Positions 52,362-61,514 of a stretch of 64,000 bases of DNA are shown one piece after another. Location: NCBI RefSeq assembly GCF_023242475.1, contig NZ_JALJFG010000020.1, positions 34,244-98,243 on the forward strand. The letters run 5' to 3'. The stretch comes from Pseudomonas sp. MWU15-20650. GTDB taxonomy: Bacteria > Pseudomonadota > Gammaproteobacteria > Pseudomonadales > Pseudomonadaceae. Positions within the stretch are counted from its first letter, which is position 1. Every line of letters begins with the position of its first letter. A program made the position numbers and the translations under genes. The notes below the pieces were generated by a model. That model ran no database searches. It was given only the letters and a program-made list of their open reading frames with translations, and had not been told where the DNA came from.

Positions 52362-54398
52362 TTAAAGGGCGTTAATCAGTGTGCTGAAGGTTTCTTGCGC
52401 GGCCTTGATGATCTGCGACGACGCGGTGTAGTACTGCTGGAACTTGATCATGTCGCCCGCCTCCTCGTCCAGGTTGACCTGGGACACGGAGTTGCTGGCC
52501 GCCTTGTTCGCCGCCAGCAAGGCCGCAGTGGCGGTGCTGTCGGTGTTGGCCTGGGCAGCCTTGGAACCGACCTGGGAGACCAGCCGGCTGTTGGCACTGA
52601 CCAGGCTGACACCCGCATTGCCATCCACCGCACCGACCGTCGCCTTGGTCTGCAACCCCAACAACTGCTGGGCGTTGCGGCCGTCGGAAGTGGCGCCACT
52701 GTTGAACGAAAAGGTGGTGCTGTCGCCGTTGGCGGGCGAACCGGACACCGTGGTGTCAAAGCTGAAGCTCTGGCCTGGAATCAACGTGCCGGTAGCATCG
52801 CGCATCGGCACATTCACGGTGATCTTGTTGCCTTGGCCCGGGATGATGCTGCCGGTGCCGATGGCGTTGCCCTGGGCATCATTGACGGTGTACGACTGAG
52901 TACCGTCCGCCGCTGGATTGCCGAACACCATCTTCACCGGCATCGAGTTTTCGATCCCGGTGCGCAGTTGAGCGGTAGCGGCGCCGCCGTTGATATCGAT
53001 CGGCACCGTCAATGTCGGCGGCGTGAATGCGCCGGTGCCGGTGTTGGTCTTGCTGGCATTGCCGGCCAATGGCCCGGCGAATGCGAGTTTGTTCGGGTCC
53101 TTGAGGTCGACACTGATACCGCTGGCACCGTTGGCCGTCGGGCTGACCTTGAAGCTGTCACCGGCCGCGACAGGCCCGTTGCCATTCAACGCCAGGGTGA
53201 AACCATCGATCACCGGCGGCGGTGCCGTGGTGGTGTCGAACGAGCCCATGGCCTTGCCATCGGACCGCACCACGTTGTACTGGTTGCCACTGGTGAAGGT
53301 GACCTTGTAGTCAAACGTTGACAGCTTGCTGCTGTCGGCAATCGTTACGTTCAGGTTGCCCGAGCCTGCGCTGTTACCGGAGGCGGCCTGGCTGCGCTGG
53401 GAGATAGCGGCTGCACTGTTGATATCACTGAACAACGAGGAACCGAAATCGCTGTTCAGGTCCAACCCTTGCCCCAGTTGGCTGTTGACGCTGTCGGCAG
53501 CGGCAATGGCAATGCGCCCCAAGTCGTTGATCGCAGGAATCAACGCATCACTGCGATACCGCAACAGTCCACCGATGCTGCCGCCACTGACCACATTACC
53601 GATGTCCATCGGCACGTCGCCCATGTTCAGCTGAAGGGTGTACTGGCTGTTGTCGCTCTTGCTGGGGACGGCCGAAATGGTATTGGCGACATTACCCTCG
53701 ACCAGCGATTGCCCGGTGCCGGTGGTGATGCTGAGTTGGCCGTTCTTTTCGGTTGCGGTCACGCCGATCAGTTCGTTGAGCGAACGCACCGCCTCATTGC
53801 GCGCATCCAGCAGGTTGGCCGGGGCGCTGGTCGTCGAGCCTTGGGCCTGGGAAATCTGGCCGTTCAGCGAAGCAATCGACGAGGTCAGTTTGTTGACCTG
53901 GTCACTCATGGTGCTCAGTTGGGCGTTGATGCCTTCTTTTTGCTGGGTCAACTGCGTGGAAATCGCATTGAAACGGTTGCTCAGGGTCTGGGCACTGGTG
54001 ATCAACAACTGCCGTGCAGACACATCACTCGGCGTCGCCGCAGCGGTCTGCAAAGAGGCAAAGAACGCACTGAGCACGGCGGACATGCCGGTGGACTTGT
54101 CCGACAGGGTCTTGTCGATCGCAGCGGCCTGGCCTGCGTAGGCGGAGGCATCGCTGTTGAGCGCGGTGCTGCTCTGGTAGGCAGCACCGAGGAAATCGTT
54201 ATAAATGCGGCGCACATCCGCCAGGGTCGTGCCGCTGCCGATGAACACGCCACCGTATTGGTTGTTGGCGTTGGCGTTCTGGGTGGTCTGCTGACGCGAG
54301 TATCCCGGGGTATTGACGTTGGCAATGTTGTTACTCAGGACCGACAGCGATCCTTGAGCGGCGTTGAGCCCTGACATCCCGATACTGAGCAAACTCAT
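52362..54398 (-). CDS. flgK: Hook-filament junction protein FlgK
   Basis: 678 aa. N-terminus MSLLSIGMSGLNAAQGSLSV with the ANVNTPGYSRQ rod/hook signature, C-terminal GDMIKFQQYYTASSQIIKAA, and an extended Gly/Ser/Asn-rich middle. First junction protein (HAP1). 10 bp after flgJ. Confidence 0.95.
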   Translation of the reverse strand: MSLLSIGMSGLNAAQGSLSVLSNNIANVNTPGYSRQQTTQNANANNQYGGVFIGSGTTLADVRRIYNDFLGAAYQSSTALNSDASAYAGQAAAIDKTLSDKSTGMSAVLSAFFASLQTAAATPSDVSARQLLITSAQTLSNRFNAISTQLTQQKEGINAQLSTMSDQVNKLTSSIASLNGQISQAQGSTTSAPANLLDARNEAVRSLNELIGVTATEKNGQLSITTGTGQSLVEGNVANTISAVPSKSDNSQYTLQLNMGDVPMDIGNVVSGGSIGGLLRYRSDALIPAINDLGRIAIAAADSVNSQLGQGLDLNSDFGSSLFSDINSAAAISQRSQAASGNSAGSGNLNVTIADSSKLSTFDYKVTFTSGNQYNVVRSDGKAMGSFDTTTAPPPVIDGFTLALNGNGPVAAGDSFKVSPTANGASGISVDLKDPNKLAFAGPLAGNASKTNTGTGAFTPPTLTVPIDINGGAATAQLRTGIENSMPVKMVFGNPAADGTQSYTVNDAQGNAIGTGSIIPGQGNKITVNVPMRDATGTLIPGQSFSFDTTVSGSPANGDSTTFSFNSGATSDGRNAQQLLGLQTKATVGAVDGNAGVSLVSANSRLVSQVGSKAAQANTDSTATAALLAANKAASNSVSQVNLDEEAGDMIKFQQYYTASSQIIKAAQETFSTLINAL

Positions 54399-54408
54399 GG
54401 TTCAGACC

Positions 54409-55668
54409 TTATAAATGTGTGGTTGCGCCAGCGGCAGCGTAATTCTGGTAACTGTTCATCGTTTTTGCGATCTGCGAAATCTTGCTGGCGTAATCCGGGT
54501 CGGTTGCATAACCGGCTTTTTGCAACTCGCGTACAAACTGTTCCGGGTTGTCGGCTGATTTCACAACTTCTTTATAGCGATCATTGCTTTGCAGCAACGT
54601 CACCAGGTCATGGAAGCTGTCCTGGTAGGAGTTGTAGGAGCGGAATTGCGCCGTCTCCTTGACCATCGCCCCATCGCGAAACTCGCTGGTGATGGCACGC
54701 GCTTTGCCACCCTGCCAACTCTGGCCGGCTTTAATACCGAACAGGTTGTGGCTGCTACTGCCGTCCTGGGCGCGCATCACCGATTTACCCCAACCGGTTT
54801 CCAGCGCCGCCTGGGCGACCAGGTACTTCGGATCGACGCCAATACGTGCCGCCGCCGCCTTGGCCATCGGCAGCATGGTGGCGACAAATTCATCCTGCGA
54901 GCTGAACGCTTTCTTCGCGGGCGCCAGCGGCGGCTGGGCAATGGCGCGGCCATAGACCTGCATGCGCCCGCTCTGCACCGCAAAGCTGTGCGCGCTGCTG
55001 TTGACCACATTGTCATCGGCAGCGCTGTTGCGCAGTGGCGCGGTTTTTGCGACGCCCGCCACATCCGTGTTCGGCACGATGCCGGCAAGCAGACGATCGG
55101 TCAGCTTGCTCGGCAAGGCGATACGGCGCTGGTTCATCAGCGCCATGTCGTTGGCGTGGGTATTGCTGCCCTCGGGGACGGCGACACGATACGCCCACAG
55201 AGGACGCTGGCCATTGGCGCGACCCAGTGGGCCCTCAGCTTTAGTGCCTGCGGCGATTTCAGTCGGCACATCGACTTTCTTCACCGGCGCATCCGCCGCC
55301 GGGCCTTGCAGGGTGGCGGCCTGGGCGTCCACCGGCTTGTTCTTCTGCATCTGGCGCATCAGCACGTCCGCCAGACCGATACCGCCACCTTCACGGGACA
55401 TCGAGACGGCCAGTTGCTGGTCGTACATTTCCTGGTATTGCTTGGCGGCCGGGGTGTTCAGCGGGTTGTCCTTGCCCAGGGCCTCGGTGGCCGAACGCAT
55501 GGACTTGAGCATCTCGCTCAGAAACAGCGATTCGAACTCCTGCGCCACCTTGCGCATATTGCCTTCGCTGTTCTTGTCGGCACCGACCTTGAGCTGGTTA
55601 AGCCGGTTCAAGTCGGAGTAAGACCCCGAATCCGCCGTGCTGCTGATCCCGCTCTTGCGCATATCCAT
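54409..55668 (-). CDS. flgJ: Rod-cap peptidoglycan hydrolase FlgJ
   Basis: 419 aa. The N-terminal rod-binding domain (about residues 30-125; EFESLFLSEMLKSMRSATEA) is joined by a variable linker of about 140 residues to a C-terminal glucosaminidase domain (QAALETGWGKSVMRAQDGSS with the catalytic Glu; NLFGIKAGQSW). It clears peptidoglycan for the rod. The ATG at 55668 fits the GAGG site better (8 bases) than that at 55674 (2 bases). Confidence 0.92.
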   Translation of the reverse strand: MDMRKSGISSTADSGSYSDLNRLNQLKVGADKNSEGNMRKVAQEFESLFLSEMLKSMRSATEALGKDNPLNTPAAKQYQEMYDQQLAVSMSREGGGIGLADVLMRQMQKNKPVDAQAATLQGPAADAPVKKVDVPTEIAAGTKAEGPLGRANGQRPLWAYRVAVPEGSNTHANDMALMNQRRIALPSKLTDRLLAGIVPNTDVAGVAKTAPLRNSAADDNVVNSSAHSFAVQSGRMQVYGRAIAQPPLAPAKKAFSSQDEFVATMLPMAKAAAARIGVDPKYLVAQAALETGWGKSVMRAQDGSSSHNLFGIKAGQSWQGGKARAITSEFRDGAMVKETAQFRSYNSYQDSFHDLVTLLQSNDRYKEVVKSADNPEQFVRELQKAGYATDPDYASKISQIAKTMNSYQNYAAAGATTHL

Positions 55669-55678
55669 GGCCATGGCC

Positions 55679-56794
55679 TCAGATCACTATCAGGTCGGCT
55701 TGCAAGGCGCCGGCCTGTTTCAGGGCTTCGAGGATCGCCATCAAGTCGCCAGGGGCTGCGCCCACCTGGTTCACCGCACGGACAATCTCGTCCAGGGTGG
55801 TACCGGGGCCGAACTTGAACATCGGCTTGGCTTCTTGCTGAGCATTCACCCGTGAACGGGGCACAACTGCCGTCTGGCCATTGGACAACGGCCCAGGCTG
55901 GCTGACGATCGGGTCTTCGGTGATGGTCACGGTCAGGCTGCCGTGGGTCACCGCCGCCGGCGACACCTTGACGTTCTGGCCAATCACGATGGTGCCGGTA
56001 CGCGAGTTGATAATGACCTTTGCCACCGCCTGGCCCGGGTCAACCTCAAGGTTCTCCAGGATCGACAAGTAGTCGACACGCTGGCTTGGGTCCAGCGGCG
56101 CCGTCACGCGAATCGAGCCGCCGTCGATGGCCTGGGCCACGCCCGGGCCGAGCATGTCGTTGATCTTGTCGACCACGCGCTTGGCGGTGGTGAAGTCAGA
56201 GCGGTTGAGGTTCAGGGTCAGGCTGTTGCCCTGGTTGAAACCGCTGGGCACGGTGCGCTCTACCGAGGCGCCGCCCGGGATCCGGCCGGCCGACGGCACG
56301 TTGACGGTGATCTTCGAACCGTCGCGACCTTCGGCATCAAAACCGCCCACCACCAGGTTGCCCTGGGCGATGGCATAGACGTTGCCGTCGATACCTTTGA
56401 GCGGCGTCATCAGCAACGTGCCGCCGCGCAGGCTTTTCGAGTTGCCCATGGACGACACGGTGATGTCCACCACCTGCCCGGGCTTGGCGAACGGCGGCAA
56501 ATCGGCACTGATCGACACCGCTGCGACGTTCTTGAGCTGTACGTTGCCCGAACCTGGCGGCACCTTGATGCCGAACTGCGAGAGCATGTTATTGAAGGTT
56601 TGCAGGGTGAATGGGGTCTGGGTGGTCTGGTCACCCGTGCCATTAAGCCCGACCACCAGGCCGTAGCCGATCAACTGGTTGGACCGCACGCCGGAAATGC
56701 TGGCGATGTCCTTCAGGCGTTCGGCCTGGGCCACCGCGCTCAAGGAAAGCAACAGGGCCGCCGCCATCAGCTGTTTGAGTTTCAAAGTGGCCAC
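55679..56794 (-). CDS. flgI: Flagellar P-ring protein FlgI
   Basis: 371 aa, with a Sec signal (KLKQLMAAALLLSLSAVAQA) and conserved RLKDIASISGVRSNQLIGYG. It assembles around the rod in the peptidoglycan. The GTG start comes straight after the flgH TAG (TAGGTG) with a weak ribosome binding site, implying coupling; no better start preserves the signal's basic end. Confidence 0.94.
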   Translation of the reverse strand: MATLKLKQLMAAALLLSLSAVAQAERLKDIASISGVRSNQLIGYGLVVGLNGTGDQTTQTPFTLQTFNNMLSQFGIKVPPGSGNVQLKNVAAVSISADLPPFAKPGQVVDITVSSMGNSKSLRGGTLLMTPLKGIDGNVYAIAQGNLVVGGFDAEGRDGSKITVNVPSAGRIPGGASVERTVPSGFNQGNSLTLNLNRSDFTTAKRVVDKINDMLGPGVAQAIDGGSIRVTAPLDPSQRVDYLSILENLEVDPGQAVAKVIINSRTGTIVIGQNVKVSPAAVTHGSLTVTITEDPIVSQPGPLSNGQTAVVPRSRVNAQQEAKPMFKFGPGTTLDEIVRAVNQVGAAPGDLMAILEALKQAGALQADLIVI

Positions 56795-57490
56795 CTAGAA
56801 AGGGAACAGCGGGCTAAGGAAGAAACGGTCAAACCAGCCCGGCTGGCTCGCATCGGCAAACGAACCCGTACCCGAGTAGGTGATGCGTGCATCGGCAATT
56901 CGCGTCGAGGAAACGGTGTTGTCAGTGGAAATATCATCGGCGCGGACCATGCCGGCAATGCGCACCAACTCGTCGCCGGTATTGAGCGTCATCCACTTTT
57001 CACCGCGTACGGCAATGATGCCGTTGGGCAGCACATCGGCCACGGTCACGGTGATCGAACCCGTCAGGCTGTTGCCCTGCCCTGCGGCACTCTTGCCGTT
57101 GGTGGCGCGGTCGCCGCTGTAACCGGCATTCAGGCTCAGGTCGCCATCGCCCAACGGGTTATTGGTGCTCGGCACGCCGCCGAACAGTGAGGTCAGGCCA
57201 ATGCTGGTCTTGCTGGTCTTGCCAATCTGCGAGTTGGCGTTCTTGCTGGCCTGGGTCTTCTCGTTCAGGGTGATGGTGATGATGTCGCCGACGCGGAACG
57301 CCTTGCGGTCGCTGTACAGGTTCTGTTCAAAACCGGCCTGGTAGATCGAGCCATTGTTGGCCGCTGCCGGCAACGGCGTGCGTGGCAAGACCGGCGCGTA
57401 GTACGGGTCATTGGGTTTCGGCGTCGGGGCGACACAGCCCGCGAGCACGGCGATCCCACTCAATGCCAGAACAGAAACATAGCGATTCAT
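56795..57490 (-). CDS. flgH: Flagellar L-ring lipoprotein FlgH
   Basis: 231 aa. Lipoprotein signal with lipobox SGIAVLAGC, then the conserved GSIYQAGFEQNLYSDRKAFR and VGDIITITLNEKTQASK. Outer-membrane bushing of the rod. Full family length. Confidence 0.95.
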   Translation of the reverse strand: MNRYVSVLALSGIAVLAGCVAPTPKPNDPYYAPVLPRTPLPAAANNGSIYQAGFEQNLYSDRKAFRVGDIITITLNEKTQASKNANSQIGKTSKTSIGLTSLFGGVPSTNNPLGDGDLSLNAGYSGDRATNGKSAAGQGNSLTGSITVTVADVLPNGIIAVRGEKWMTLNTGDELVRIAGMVRADDISTDNTVSSTRIADARITYSGTGSFADASQPGWFDRFFLSPLFPF

Positions 57491-57513
57491 GACCCTAACC
57501 TCACGGTGTTGCA

Positions 57514-57531
57514 GGCGCCCTCAAGGGCGCC
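57514..57531 (-). other. Intercistronic hairpin between flgG and flgH
   Basis: Perfect 7-bp stem GGCGCCC/GGGCGCC with a TCAA loop in the 53-bp gap. No T-run follows, so it may tune transcript stability rather than terminate. Confidence 0.4.
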
Positions 57532-57543
57532 CCATAGACTTGA

Positions 57544-58329
57544 TTACAGATTCTGCGTTACGAACGAAAGCATCTGGTCGGCGGTGGAAATCACCTTGGA
57601 GTTCATCTCGTAGGCGCGCTGGGTCGTGATCATGTTGACCATCTCCTCAACCGTGCTGACGTTGGAGGTTTCCAGGGTGCTTTGCAGGGTGGTGCCGAAA
57701 CCGTTCAGGCCAGGGGTGCCGATTTGCGGCGCGCCGCTGGAGGCGGTTTCCAGGAACAGGTTGTTGCCCGTGGCCTGCAGGCCCGCCGGGTTGATAAAGT
57801 CGGCGGTTTGCAGGTTACCGATCACTTGCGATGCCGGGTTACCGGCCACGGTGATGGACACGGTGCCGTCGTTACCGACGGTGAAGGTCTTGGCATCGGC
57901 AGGCACGACGATCGCGGGCTCCAGGGCAAAGCCGTTGGCAGTCACGATCTGGCCGTTGGAGTCCAGGTGGAACGTACCGTCACGGGTGTAGGAGGTCGTG
58001 CCGTCCGGCTGCAGGACCTGGAAAAAGCCACGGCCGTTGATGGCCATGTCCAGCGGCTGACCGGTTTGTTGCAGGTTACCGGCACTGAAGTTCTTCTGGG
58101 TGCCGACGATCTGCACACCGGTACCCAGTTGCAGGCCCGACGGCAGTTCGCTGTTCTGGGTCGACTGGGCGCCTGGCTGACGTTTGATCTGATAGAGCAA
58201 GTCCTGGAACTCGGCGCGATCACGTTTGAAACCCGTGGTCGACACGTTGGCCAAGTTGTTGGAAATGGTGGTCAGGTTGGTGTCCTGGGCGGACAAACCT
58301 GTTTTGGCAACCCATAGAGCCGGAAGCAT
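57544..58329 (-). CDS. flgG: Flagellar distal rod protein FlgG
   Basis: 261 aa, the standard length. N-terminus MLPALWVAKTGLSAQDTNL, rod signature SNNLANVSTTGFKRDRAEF, C-terminal TQRAYEMNSKVISTADQML. The central DMAINGRGFFQV motif is present. Confidence 0.96.
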   Translation of the reverse strand: MLPALWVAKTGLSAQDTNLTTISNNLANVSTTGFKRDRAEFQDLLYQIKRQPGAQSTQNSELPSGLQLGTGVQIVGTQKNFSAGNLQQTGQPLDMAINGRGFFQVLQPDGTTSYTRDGTFHLDSNGQIVTANGFALEPAIVVPADAKTFTVGNDGTVSITVAGNPASQVIGNLQTADFINPAGLQATGNNLFLETASSGAPQIGTPGLNGFGTTLQSTLETSNVSTVEEMVNMITTQRAYEMNSKVISTADQMLSFVTQNL

Positions 58330-58400
58330 GCTGTTCTCCTTCGTGCGCCTGTTTGTTGGCGCTGCGCTGCAAAATTAGTAATCGGTCAATAACGCTGCTA

Positions 58401-59141
58401 TCAGCTCATCGCCAGAACGCGGGTCATCGCTTGGTCGTCTTCTTTAGCGCTGTTCATCATTTTGATGTGCAGCTCGAACTGCTTGGAAAGCGCCAGCACC
58501 GCCGTCATTTCTTCAACGGCATTGACGTTGCTCGCTTGCAGGAAGCCTGACGTCAGCTTGACGTTCGCGTCGGCCTGGGCCGGCTTGCCATCCTTGGTGT
58601 GGATGGTGCCGTCCAAGGCTTTAGTCATGTTCTTGAGGTCGGGCTGGACCATCTTGATGCGGTCCACTTCCGCCATCACCCGCGGGCCTTCGCCCATTGC
58701 GCGGATACTGATGGTGCCGTCCGAGCCCACTTCGATTTTCTGCTGGGGCGGTACGGCAATCGGACCACCGTTGCCCATGATCGGCATACCGTTGCCGGCC
58801 CGCAGCACCCCCAGCGCATCCACATTCATGCTGGCGCTGCGCACGTAGGCTTCGCTGCCATCCGGGGTTTGCACGGCCATCCAGCCATCGCCGCTGACGG
58901 CCACGTCCAGGTCACGGCCGGTTTCAATCATGGCCCCTGGGGAGAAGTCAGTGGCCGGCCGCTCGGTCATGGCAAATGCCCGCGCCGGAAAGCTGTCACC
59001 GAACACCGGCATCGAACGCGCCTGCTCAAGGTCGCGCTGGAAACCGTTGGTGGAAATGTTCGCCAGATTGTTGGCATGGGCCTTCTGCGCCAGTGCATTC
59101 TGGCTGGCGCCGGTCATTGCCACATAAAGGTACTTGTCCAC
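58401..59141 (-). CDS. flgF: Flagellar proximal rod protein FlgF
   Basis: 246 aa. Rod signature ANNLANISTNGFQRDLEQAR near the N-terminus and C-terminal NAVEEMTAVLALSKQFELHI. The start is GTG at 59141 with GAGGA seven bases upstream (MDKYLYVAMTGASQN). First gene of flgFGHIJKL here; flgE, expected next to it, is replaced by repeats and phhR. Confidence 0.95.
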   Translation of the reverse strand: MDKYLYVAMTGASQNALAQKAHANNLANISTNGFQRDLEQARSMPVFGDSFPARAFAMTERPATDFSPGAMIETGRDLDVAVSGDGWMAVQTPDGSEAYVRSASMNVDALGVLRAGNGMPIMGNGGPIAVPPQQKIEVGSDGTISIRAMGEGPRVMAEVDRIKMVQPDLKNMTKALDGTIHTKDGKPAQADANVKLTSGFLQASNVNAVEEMTAVLALSKQFELHIKMMNSAKEDDQAMTRVLAMS

Positions 59142-59197
59142 GCTCTTTCCTCTTTCTGACGGACGCTTGCCGCCCACCGCTGTACTGATGAGGCTTA

Positions 59198-59214
59198 AGC
59201 AATTTGCGAACCAA
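59198..59214 (-). promoter_or_regulatory. Sigma-54 promoter of flgF operon
   Basis: Minus strand TTGGTTCGCAAATTGCT: GG and GC 10 bases apart, TTGCT intact, TGGTTC instead of TGGCAC. 57 bp before flgF. Expected FleR-dependent class III promoter. Confidence 0.72.
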
Positions 59215-59349
59215 CTTTTCAAAAGAGGCTGGAGCCCAGGCGGTGCGGGGGTTTCGTGGAGATATTTGAAATAGGGATGGAAAAAACAGTCGAAAAAACG
59301 GCGGACTACTGCCGCCAGCGGCAAACACCAGTCTCACAAGCGACAAAGA

Positions 59350-59675
59350 TCCAATGTGGGAGGGTTTCTACAGTGAGTTATTCATGCTCTGGCTTGCGAG
59401 TCGGTGCTGCGCTATCTGCAAGCCTGAGAGCAGGTAATTCTCAAGGTAGAAAGGCAACCCATGTGGGAGGGGGCTTGCTCCCGATTGCGGTCTGTCGGCT
59501 AAGCATCTGCTGACTGATACACCGCCATCGGGAGCAAGCCCCCTCCCACATTTTTCGTTGGGTTTCTACAGTGAGTTATTCATGCTCTGGTTTGCGAGTC
59601 GGTGCTGCGCTATCTGCAAGCCTGAGAGCAGGTAATTCTCAAGGTAGAAAGGCAAGCCCCCTCCCACATTTTTTG
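59350..59675. repeat. Duplicated 96-bp unit nested in REP elements between flgF and phhR
   Basis: Two copies (59362-59457 and 59560-59655, period 198 bp) start GGGTTTCTACAG and end GGTAGAAAGGCAA, with inverted tips TTTCTAC/GTAGAAA. Inside, GGCTTGC and GCAAGCC can form a stem. A full REPIN (59461-59553) lies between them, and truncated REP arms lie at both ends (about 59354 and 59653-59673). This region plus the flgF promoter occupies 59142-59694; I see no gene in it. Confidence 0.88.
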
Positions 59676-59694
59676 GCCGCGCTGAGTCAGCAAA

Positions 59695-61257
59695 CTATTT
59701 ATCGGACTTGAGTACTTCGTAATCGCGCAGCTTGTTGGCGATGGTGGTGTGCGACACCCCCAGGCGCTTGCCCAACTGCCGACTACTCGGGTGTTCGGCA
59801 TACAGGCTTTCCAACACAGCCTTCTCAAAGCGCCCGACGATATCTTCCAGGCTCCCCTCCAGGGAAAAATCACCCAGCGGCTGGCGCACGCCATAGTCTG
59901 GCAGCCGGACATGCTCAACTTTGACCGTGCCGCCCTCACACAACGACACCGCCTGGAACAGCACGTTTTCCAACTGCCGCACATTGCCCGGCCAATGGTA
60001 ATGACTGAGCCGCTCCATCGCCGCCGGGGCCAGCTTGGGCAACGGGCAACCGATCTGTCGGCTGGCCTGATCCAGGAAGTGCTCGACCAACGGCGCGAGG
60101 CCGTCAAGGCATTCGCGCAAAGGCGGGATATGCAACGACAGCACGTTCAAGCGGTGATACAGGTCCTGTCGAAACTCACCGCGTGCGCAGAGCTCGGACA
60201 AGTCCACCTGAGTCGCACAGATCACACGCACGTCGAGGTACACCTCTTCATCACTGCCGACCCGACGAAAGCAACCGTCCTGCAAGAAGCGCAGCAACTT
60301 CACCTGCAACCGCGCACTCATTTCCCCCACACCGTCGAGAAACAACGTACCGCCCGCCGTCAGCTCCAACAGCCCGAGCTTGCCTTCGGCACGCGCGCCT
60401 TCAAAGGCACCGGGGCCGTAACCGAACAGCTCGGTCTCGGCCATCGACTCAGGCAAACCGGCGCAGTTAAGCGCCATCAATGGCGATTGCCCGCGTGGGC
60501 TGGCCAGGTGACAGGCGCGGGCCAACAACTCTTTGCCGGTGCCGGTTTCGCCTTCTATTAATAGCGGCGCATCCAGCGGTGCCATGCGCCGCGCTTCGCG
60601 CACCACCGCCGCCATGACCTTGGAGCTCTGGAAGATGCTGTCGAAACCGCGCAGTTCTTGCTTGCGCACGTTGTAGATACGTTCACCGACCCGGTCGGCA
60701 CGGTGCAGCGTCAACACCGCGCCGGCCATGGCTTCGCTGTCATCGTGTTCGGAGGATTGCAGGGGCGCGATATCCGCCAGGAACACATCACCCTTGACCT
60801 TGACCCGCAGGCCATTGATCCGCGACTTGCTGGCGCGCACCAGTTCGGGCAAATCGAAATCCTCGGCATAGCGCGACAACGGAATACCCGGCACCTCATC
60901 CACCCGCACCCCGAGCAACTGCGCCGCCGCACGGTTGGCGGCGACGATAGAGCCGCCCATGTCGATGGACAGCACCGGAAACTCCAGCGCACCCAGCAGC
61001 GCATTGAGCTCCATATGCCGACGTTCACTGGGCATCAGCCCCACCCTTTTGACGCCGAATACACCGGCAATCGCCTCGAACTGCGGGCGCAGTGCCTGGA
61101 ACTGCATGTTCACCAGGTTCGGGCAGAACAGGTAGATGGCATTGCCATGCTCACCGCCGACCTCGCCCTTGGCGACGTTGACGCCGTACCCCACCAACAG
61201 GTTGAGGATGTCCCGCAGGATGCCGATGCGGTTCTGGCAGTGCACTTTGATACGCAT
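59695..61257 (-). CDS. phhR: Aromatic amino acid regulator PhhR (TyrR family)
   Basis: 520 aa or slightly less. An N-terminal ACT domain (MRIKVHCQNRIGILRDILNL), a PAS domain (about 80-180), an AAA+ domain (GETGTGKELLARACH) and a C-terminal TyrR-type HTH (SSRQLGKRLGVSHTTIANKL). The sigma-54 contact loop reads GAFEGA, not GAFTGA, consistent with TyrR-family action at sigma-70 promoters. It activates phhABC in response to Phe/Tyr. The ATG at 61257 begins the ACT domain; the longer open frame upstream overlaps the phh regulatory region. Confidence 0.93.
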   Translation of the reverse strand: MRIKVHCQNRIGILRDILNLLVGYGVNVAKGEVGGEHGNAIYLFCPNLVNMQFQALRPQFEAIAGVFGVKRVGLMPSERRHMELNALLGALEFPVLSIDMGGSIVAANRAAAQLLGVRVDEVPGIPLSRYAEDFDLPELVRASKSRINGLRVKVKGDVFLADIAPLQSSEHDDSEAMAGAVLTLHRADRVGERIYNVRKQELRGFDSIFQSSKVMAAVVREARRMAPLDAPLLIEGETGTGKELLARACHLASPRGQSPLMALNCAGLPESMAETELFGYGPGAFEGARAEGKLGLLELTAGGTLFLDGVGEMSARLQVKLLRFLQDGCFRRVGSDEEVYLDVRVICATQVDLSELCARGEFRQDLYHRLNVLSLHIPPLRECLDGLAPLVEHFLDQASRQIGCPLPKLAPAAMERLSHYHWPGNVRQLENVLFQAVSLCEGGTVKVEHVRLPDYGVRQPLGDFSLEGSLEDIVGRFEKAVLESLYAEHPSSRQLGKRLGVSHTTIANKLRDYEVLKSDK

Positions 61258-61377
61258 GGAAAGGCTCGAAAAGTAGGGAGGCGCCGCGTCTTTTTGCCGC
61301 TGGGCGCAGATAGTCGTCAAGATTATGTGACAGCGAGTCACCTTTTCACAGCCCAAGACACAGATAAGGCGCATACC

Positions 61378-61395
61378 CGTAACGAATACTTTACG
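61378..61395. promoter_or_regulatory. Candidate PhhR/TyrR box before phhA
   Basis: CGTAAC-GAATAC-TTTACG fits the TyrR/PhhR consensus TGTAAA-N6-TTTACA with correct geometry. It lies 120 bp before phhA and 121 bp before phhR, suitable for control of both. Confidence 0.6.
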
Positions 61396-61514
61396 AAAAC
61401 CGGTGATTTTTCCTACACACCCAGGCAAGACCGCGATGGAATCCGGCGCTGTTCGGGTTATCAATAGATGCATCGCAGGACATAACAAGAACGAATGCCT
61501 AGCAGGAGAGCCGT

